9,493 bases of DNA from Pseudomonadota bacterium. Lineage in GTDB: Bacteria > Myxococcota_A > Polyangia > Fen-1088. The notes beneath the pieces are model-generated. The model saw only the letters and a program-made list of their open reading frames with translations, was not told the DNA's origin and did not search any database. The stretch lies in assembly GCA_023438785.1 (NCBI GenBank), contig JAEXQJ010000361.1, positions 1-9,493 of the forward strand, written 5' to 3'. Shown here one piece after another: positions 5,489 to 9,493 of this stretch. Positions within the stretch are counted from its first letter, which is position 1, and each line of letters begins with the position of its first letter. Both the position numbers and the translations under genes were made by a program.

Positions 5489-7831
5489 CTACCCGACACG
5501 CGCGGGACGTCGACGCGTGGCCGGCAAGAGGCGCCGAATCGCGTGAGCCTCGTCGATGCCACAGCCCAAGCGCCGCGCCACCTCCCCGTCGCGCGCCCCC
5601 GAGGCCAGACGCGTGGCCACCATCTCCAGCACGTCGGCGCGCACGGCGAGGTTGCGGCCCAGCACGGGATAGCCCATGGCCGCGTAGGTCTCGTCATTCA
5701 CGTCAGGCTCGGCCGGCAGGCTGGCCGTCGCCGCATCGGGCACGACCAGGCGCACATCCGGCCCCAGGAAGGCCTGACACAGGGCCGCGCGCACGCGCAA
5801 CGCCGCGGGATGCAGGAGCACCGGCGCGTAGATCACGTGGCGCCCCAGACGCAGCCCGCTCCGCAGCAGCGTCTGGCGATCACGCTCCTCCAAATCGCGG
5901 AGCTGCGCGCGCGCCGCGGCCACGGAGACCGTGCCCAGCCCTTGCTCCAGTTGATAGAGCAGACCACGCGCCGCCGGGCCCAGGCCGCCGAAGGCCTCGT
6001 CCCGCAGAGGGGCCAGGAGCTCGCTCACCAGATCGCGCGTCCAGGCCACCAGGCGCCGCTGCAGACGCAAACGCGCCCCTGCCGCCAGGTCCACGAGCAG
6101 AACCACCTCGGGGCGCAGGCGGTCCACGCCCGTGCTCAGACGGGCCAGCGCACGCGGTCCCTCGGCGATGCGCCCTGCCTCGTCCAGGCCGAAGCGCTCG
6201 TGCGCCGCGGTCACCAGATCGTCGACCCAGCGGTTGTCGTCGACCATGGCCTCGCGCGGACCGCTGGCCCAGGCCGGACCGCTCCCGGCCATCAGCTCGG
6301 GGACCGCGAGGCGCAACTGCTCGGACAGCGAGCCCCCGCCCCGCCGGTGAGAACGACTGCGCCGGCTGGACGGATCCACGAACCGCTGCACCAGCCTGTC
6401 GTGCAGGGCATCGCTGAGGCGATCCTCGATGGCGCGCGCCCGCTCCTGCCAGGCCGCCGCGTCGTCGACCCAACTCGTGTGATGGCTGATGTACGTCCAG
6501 CTCCGAATGAAGGCCATACGCGCCAACAGCGTGTCGATGTCACCCTGAACATCGTCCAGGCGCTGCACGTGGCCAGCGATCCAATCCTGATCCAAGCGCC
6601 TCCGCCCCGTCGCCAACTGCATGTACACCGCGCGCAGCAGTTGGAAGTGGTCGTCGAGTTGGAGCTGCCGGTAGTCCGGGATCTGGCACACCTCCCACAA
6701 AAGCGCCACGGCCTCACCCCCGCGCGCCCGCGCCATGACCTCCGCGTCCTCGCTCAGGCGCACCAAGGCGCGCGCGTCGTCCGCATCGGCCTTCAGCTCC
6801 AGCCAGGGCACGCTGGGCTTCTTGCGCAACGACTCGATGAGCATGGGCACCGAACTGGTGTCCAGATCGCGGTTGCGCCACAGCACGCGGGCCAGCGGCG
6901 CGAACTTGTGCTCTTCCAGGGCGCGCTGCACGTTGGCCGGCAGCGGCGGCAGGGGGGCCAGCGTGGCGAAGCGCCCGTCGTTGTGATAGCGACCGGCGCG
7001 GCCCGCGATTTGGGCCAACTCCGCCTCGTCCAGATCGCGGGCCTGGTAGCCGTCGAACTTACGCAGGTCCGCGAAGGCCACGCAGTCCACGTCCATGTTC
7101 AAACCCATGCCGATCGCGTCGGTGGCCACCATGTAGTCCACCTCGCCGGACTGGTACAACGCCACCTGGGCGTTGCGCGCGCGCGGCGACAGGGCACCCA
7201 GCACCACGGCCGCCCCCCCCCGTCGCGCCCGCAGCCGCTCGGCCAGCTCGTACACGCGGTTGGCCGAGAAGGCCACCACCGCCGAGCGCGGCGGCAAGGT
7301 GCGCAGGCTCAGGCTGCCGACGCCGCTCAGCTTGGACAAGCGCGGGCGGCCATCGATCCGCGCGATGGGGACCAGGCGATCCAACAACGACCGGATGGTG
7401 TCCGCGCCGAGGAACCACGTCTCGCGCTTGCCCCGCCAGTGCAGCAGACGATCGGTGAAGACGTGGCCACGCTCCGTGTGGCCGGCCAACTGCACCTCGT
7501 CCACGGCCAGGAAATCCACCTCGCGGTTGGCGGGCATGGCCTCCACGGTGCACACCCAGTACTGCGGCCGCCGCGGCACGCGCTTCTCCTCGCCCGTGAT
7601 GAGCGCCACCGCCGACTCCCCCAGGCGCGCGCTGATGCGATCGTAGATCTCGCGGGCCAGCAGACGCAGCGGCAGGCCGATCATGCCGGTCCCGTGCTCC
7701 AGCATCCGCTCCACCGCGCGGTGGGTCTTGCCCGTATTGGTCGGACCGAGCTGGGCGGTCACCGAGTGCTCACCCGACGGACGGGGGAACTGCATGTGCA
7801 AAGAATGCAACGAACGAGCCCCGATTCCCAC
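5489..7831 (-). CDS. SUV3-type superfamily 2 RNA helicase
   Basis: Protein of 780 residues. The helicase core is at about residues 22-300: Walker A GPTNTGKT (29-36), Walker B DEVQ (111-114) rather than DEAD, motif III-like FLGADT, motif V ATDAIGMGLNMD (236-247) and motif VI QIAGRAGR (274-281) with its arginine fingers. These spellings are those of the SUV3 family, NTP-driven RNA helicases best known from mitochondria, where SUV3 works with an exoribonuclease, and from alphaproteobacteria. The region around 472-486 (LSDALHDRLVQRFVD) also matches bacterial SUV3-like proteins. A basic Ser/Arg/Gly patch (490-500) and a long C-terminal extension with a second duplicated-looking tail follow. A partner nuclease is not in view. 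Start is uncertain: GTG at 7831 has GGAGGAG very close, while ATG at 7795 has no ribosome site but gives a family-like N-terminus. A run of nine G lies inside the coding strand. Confidence 0.9.
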   Translation of the reverse strand: MGIGARSLHSLHMQFPRPSGEHSVTAQLGPTNTGKTHRAVERMLEHGTGMIGLPLRLLAREIYDRISARLGESAVALITGEEKRVPRRPQYWVCTVEAMPANREVDFLAVDEVQLAGHTERGHVFTDRLLHWRGKRETWFLGADTIRSLLDRLVPIARIDGRPRLSKLSGVGSLSLRTLPPRSAVVAFSANRVYELAERLRARRGGAAVVLGALSPRARNAQVALYQSGEVDYMVATDAIGMGLNMDVDCVAFADLRKFDGYQARDLDEAELAQIAGRAGRYHNDGRFATLAPLPPLPANVQRALEEHKFAPLARVLWRNRDLDTSSVPMLIESLRKKPSVPWLELKADADDARALVRLSEDAEVMARARGGEAVALLWEVCQIPDYRQLQLDDHFQLLRAVYMQLATGRRRLDQDWIAGHVQRLDDVQGDIDTLLARMAFIRSWTYISHHTSWVDDAAAWQERARAIEDRLSDALHDRLVQRFVDPSSRRSRSHRRGGGSLSEQLRLAVPELMAGSGPAWASGPREAMVDDNRWVDDLVTAAHERFGLDEAGRIAEGPRALARLSTGVDRLRPEVVLLVDLAAGARLRLQRRLVAWTRDLVSELLAPLRDEAFGGLGPAARGLLYQLEQGLGTVSVAAARAQLRDLEERDRQTLLRSGLRLGRHVIYAPVLLHPAALRVRAALCQAFLGPDVRLVVPDAATASLPAEPDVNDETYAAMGYPVLGRNLAVRADVLEMVATRLASGARDGEVARRLGCGIDEAHAIRRLLPATRRRPARVG

Positions 7832-7877
7832 CTCCTCCGAAATGGCCCGGTGCCCGCCTGCACAGAGGCCAGGAACG

Positions 7878-7908
7878 AAAAAGGGCAGGCGTTCCGGCCT
7901 GCCCCTTT
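7878..7908 (-). terminator. Intrinsic terminator downstream of ilvC
   Basis: Eight-pair perfect hairpin: GGGCAGGC (7883-7890), loop of six bases, GCCTGCCC (7897-7904). Read on the minus strand it is followed directly by five T (7882-7878). It begins about 19 bases beyond the ilvC stop codon and separates ilvC from the helicase gene, so the helicase needs its own promoter, which I cannot identify clearly. Confidence 0.9.
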
Positions 7909-7926
7909 CGTCAGCGAGCGGCGAGA

Positions 7927-9027
7927 CTAGTTCTCGCTGCGGCCGCCCACGCCCTTGGTGCCCGCGGTGATGGCCTTGGGCTGCTCCTTGGGACGCAGTG
8001 CGCGCGTGGCCTTGCCGGCGCGCCAGATCTCGCTGTTACCCAGCTCGGCCAGCTCCTTGCCCAGCTCCTGCTGGTAGTTGGCGCCGCCCGTCGACGACAG
8101 CACGCGGGCGCACTCCTTGCCCGACGAGACGCGGTCGTAGAGCAGCTCGAAGACCGGCATCACGGCCTGCTTGAAGCGCGGCCGCCAATCGAGCGCGCCC
8201 CGCTGCGCGGTGGCCGAGCAATTGGAGTACATCCAGTCCATACCGTTCTCGTCCACGAGGCGGATGAGGCTCTGGGTCAGCTCCTCGACGGTCTCATTGA
8301 AGGCCTCGCTGGGGCTGTGACCGTTGGCGCGCAGGACTTCGTACTGCGCATCCATAATGCCGGCCAGGGCGCCCATGAGCACGCCACGCTCGCCGGTCAG
8401 ATCGCTATAGACCTCCTGCTCGAAGGTGGTCGGGAAGAGGTAGCCCGAGCCGACCGCGATGCCCAGGGCCATGGTGCGGTCCTTGGCGCGGCCCGTGAAA
8501 TCCTGGGCCACGGCGAAGCTGGAGTTGATGCCCGCGCCCGAGAGGAAGTTGCGGCGCACGTTCAGGCCCGAGCCCTTGGGCGCCACCATGATCACGTCCA
8601 CGTCGGCGGGCGGGATCACGCCGGTCTGGTTCTTGTAGACGATGGAGAAGCCGTGCGAGAAGTACAGGGCGTCGCCCTTCTTGAGGTGCTTCTTGATCTC
8701 CGGCCAAATGGCCTTCTGGCCCGCATCCGAGACGAGCATCTGCACGATGGTGCCCTTCTCCGCCGCTTCCTCGATGTCGAAGAGCGTCTTGCCGGGCACC
8801 CAGCCGTCGGCCACGGCGCGGTCCCAGTCCCGCTTGAACTTCGAGGACTGCCCGATGATGACGTTGAACCCATTGTCGCGCATGTTCAGCGCCTGGGCCG
8901 GGCCCTGCACGCCATAGCCGATGACGGCGATGGTCTCGTTCTTCAGGACCTCCAGCGCCTTCTTCATCGGGAACTCGTCGCGGGTGACGACTTCTTCTTT
9001 GACTCCACCGAAATCGATCGTTGCCAT
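7927..9027 (-). CDS. ilvC: Ketol-acid reductoisomerase, Ilv5-like type
   Basis: Protein of 366 residues. It converts acetolactate or acetohydroxybutyrate, with NADPH and Mg2+, to the dihydroxy acids on the way to valine, leucine and isoleucine. The Rossmann motif GYGVQG is at 37-42, the conserved SHGF with its histidine at 124-127, the VAPKGSG loop at 148-154, the first metal-site region SDLTGERG (208-215, Asp209 and Glu213), the second metal-site helix NETVEE (244-249), and the substrate-loop CSATAQRGALDW (270-281). From memory, long stretches follow yeast Ilv5 (DGWVPGK, GHSPSEAFNETVEE, ALDWRPRFK and a tail ending in LRP), unlike the common shorter bacterial form. The start at 9027 has AGGAG five bases upstream; the longer frame to 9126 covers the promoter. 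It stands alone, without acetolactate synthase genes, and is followed by a terminator, so it is probably monocistronic. Confidence 0.97.
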   Translation of the reverse strand: MATIDFGGVKEEVVTRDEFPMKKALEVLKNETIAVIGYGVQGPAQALNMRDNGFNVIIGQSSKFKRDWDRAVADGWVPGKTLFDIEEAAEKGTIVQMLVSDAGQKAIWPEIKKHLKKGDALYFSHGFSIVYKNQTGVIPPADVDVIMVAPKGSGLNVRRNFLSGAGINSSFAVAQDFTGRAKDRTMALGIAVGSGYLFPTTFEQEVYSDLTGERGVLMGALAGIMDAQYEVLRANGHSPSEAFNETVEELTQSLIRLVDENGMDWMYSNCSATAQRGALDWRPRFKQAVMPVFELLYDRVSSGKECARVLSSTGGANYQQELGKELAELGNSEIWRAGKATRALRPKEQPKAITAGTKGVGGRSEN

Positions 9028-9056
9028 GGCTTCTCCTGCAGGAACGCTTGGAATGA

Positions 9057-9074
9057 CGCGGGCTTCTGCCCGCG
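9057..9074 (-). promoter_or_regulatory. Hairpin in the ilvC leader
   Basis: CGCGGGC-TTCT-GCCCGCG (plus strand), seven perfect pairs with a four-base loop, lies 30-47 bases upstream of the ilvC ATG and inside its predicted leader. It has no T-run after it on the minus strand, so it is not a simple terminator. It may stabilise the message or be a regulatory target; no leader peptide is seen. Confidence 0.35.
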
Positions 9075-9086
9075 GGGAAGAGGCAG

Positions 9087-9114
9087 ACTTTGCCACCCGC
9101 GCCCGTGGTGTCAA
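9087..9114 (-). promoter_or_regulatory. Candidate promoter of ilvC
   Basis: A perfect -35 box TTGACA (minus strand, 9109-9114) stands 16 bases before CAAAGT (9087-9092), which matches the -10 consensus at only three positions. Predicted start is near 9080, giving a leader of about 53 bases. The weak -10 suggests an activator or an alternative sigma factor, or that the call is off by a few bases. Confidence 0.45.
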
Positions 9115-9130
9115 GCAGCACGCCAAAGTG

Positions 9131-9157
9131 TTGACCTCCGCCTCGGCGGCTGATAAG
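9131..9157 (+). promoter_or_regulatory. Promoter of the tRNA-Ala gene
   Basis: TTGACC (9131-9136) is followed after 15 bases by GATAAG (9152-9157); the spacer is short, and a neighbouring register is possible. The spacer holds a perfect short inverted repeat CCGCC-TC-GGCGG (9138-9149). The bases after the -10 are GC-rich (TCCGCCGACC), as in promoters under stringent control. It is back-to-back with the ilvC promoter. Confidence 0.5.
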
Positions 9158-9184
9158 TACTCCGCCGACCTCGCAAGTGGTCAC

Positions 9185-9257
9185 GGGGCTGTAGCTCAGC
9201 TGGGAGAGCGCCTGAATGGCATTCAGGAGGCCGACGGTTCGATCCCGTTCAGCTCCA
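9185..9257 (+). tRNA. tRNA-Ala, anticodon GGC
   Basis: A complete 73-base cloverleaf. The acceptor stem GGGGCTG (9185-9191) pairs with CAGCTCC (9250-9256) with one G-T wobble; D-arm GCTC/GAGC; anticodon stem CCTGA/TCAGG around loop ATGGCAT with anticodon GGC at 9218-9220, reading GCC (and GCU) alanine codons; variable loop AGGCC; T-arm with the loop TTCGATC. The discriminator base is A9257. The next three bases are CTA, not CCA, so the CCA end must be added after transcription. Confidence 0.97.
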
Positions 9258-9261
9258 CTAA

Positions 9262-9336
9262 GTGAACCCGCGCGGCGTAGAGAGAATCCGCCCGCGGGGG
9301 CGCAAAGTCGGAAGAAGTGAGCGGTGCGTGGTTCAC
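9262..9336. repeat. Seven-base inverted repeat after the tRNA gene
   Basis: GTGAACC (9262-9268) and GGTTCAC (9330-9336) are perfect inverted copies 61 bases apart, starting five bases after the tRNA. A small hairpin CGCCC/GGGCG (9289-9302) lies between the arms. No T-run follows, so this is not a clear terminator for the tRNA. It may be chance. Confidence 0.2.
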
Positions 9337-9360
9337 AAGAGGGGTTCTTAGCCGCGCATT

Positions 9361-9493
9361 TCACCCCGCCGCCGCCGTCCGAATCTTCAATATCTTCAGC
9401 ACGCCGCTCTTGCGTACACCTTCGTGCGGAAGGTCTGCGTTCGCAGCTGCGATGGGCCCGGCTGCAGGTCCCCCAACGCCCTGAGTGGACAGG
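9361..9493 (-). CDS. Possible C-terminal end of an unidentified gene, weak
   Basis: An open frame enters from the right edge and stops at 9361-9363; its last 43 residues end in RKSGVLKILKIRTAAAG. A tail with basic and hydrophobic alternation followed by a stop is plausible, but its third-position GC is clearly lower than in the neighbouring genes. A second minus-strand frame, stopping at 9396-9398, has higher third-position GC (about four fifths) and ends in FRTKVYARAAC, so it competes. I recognise neither. The 100 bases between the tRNA and this stop contain no gene. Confidence 0.25.
   Translation of the reverse strand, partial: LSTQGVGGPAAGPIAAANADLPHEGVRKSGVLKILKIRTAAAG

Noticed and set aside
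5543..7930. Plus-strand open frame of about 795 codons, longer than the helicase gene itself
   Set aside because: It lies antisense to a helicase with intact catalytic motifs. Its product is unusually rich in His, Gln, Arg and Ala with no motif, and it runs through the ilvC terminator.
8921..9265. Plus-strand frame ending in GAVAQLGERLNGIQEADG
   Set aside because: The tail is the translation of the tRNA-Ala gene, a well-known source of false protein predictions.
9289..9302. Hairpin CGCCC/GGGCG after tRNA-Ala as a terminator
   Set aside because: No T-run follows and the stem is short; chance is likely at this GC content.
8405..9364. Minus-strand 319-codon frame overlapping ilvC and the tRNA
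   Set aside because: It reads ilvC in the wrong frame and crosses the tRNA on its antisense strand; ilvC is certain.
1..9493. CRISPR array, insertion sequence, phage or attachment-site remnants, including integration at the tRNA 3' end
   Set aside because: No regularly spaced repeats, no transposase or integrase motifs, and no second copy of the tRNA 3' end is visible within the window.

Overview
This is a high-GC chromosomal window of bacterial type. It looks like core or ordinary genome rather than a mobile or defence island: I see no transposase, integrase, phage gene, CRISPR array or toxin-antitoxin pair. The strongest clue to the organism is the left-edge gene, a lipoprotein signal peptide followed by a Gly/Thr/Ala/Ser-rich linker, a style very common in Myxococcota (Polyangia/Sorangium-like bacteria). 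A PAS-PAS-PAS soluble histidine kinase and a J-domain protein with degenerate MshEN-like repeats also fit that group. The assignment is an inference, not proven.

Layout. Left block (1-3204, all on the minus strand, read right to left): a stand-alone Lrp/AsnC ligand-binding (RAM) domain protein (2950-3204); a 451-residue membrane protein with three copies of a small winged-helix-like domain (1373-2728); a J-domain protein with C-terminal MshEN-like repeats (439-1269); and the start of a lipoprotein that runs off the window (1-230). Between 3205 and 3538 lies a divergent control region. It holds a probable leaderless promoter for the RAM gene, an 8-6-8 inverted repeat, a good sigma-70 type promoter facing right, a 12-codon leader ORF with a strong ribosome-binding site, and several hairpins. 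This drives the soluble three-PAS histidine kinase (3539-5488, plus). The kinase ends exactly against the stop codon of a convergent SUV3-type RNA helicase (5489-7831, minus), with zero bases between the two stop codons. Upstream of the helicase come an intrinsic terminator (7878-7908) and ketol-acid reductoisomerase of the fungal Ilv5-like type (ilvC, 7927-9027, minus), standing alone without ilvB/ilvN. Divergent from ilvC is a tRNA-Ala(GGC) gene (9185-9257, plus). The right edge may hold the C-terminal end of another minus-strand gene, but two frames compete and the call is weak.

How the genes relate. The window does not read as one pathway. ilvC serves valine/isoleucine/leucine synthesis, the tRNA serves translation, the helicase probably serves RNA turnover, and the kinase is an orphan sensor with no partner response regulator in view. 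No clear new multi-gene system is visible. The items most worth a second look are the J-domain/MshEN-like fusion, the triple-repeat membrane protein, the structured leader of the kinase gene, and the SUV3 helicase outside its best-known lineages.
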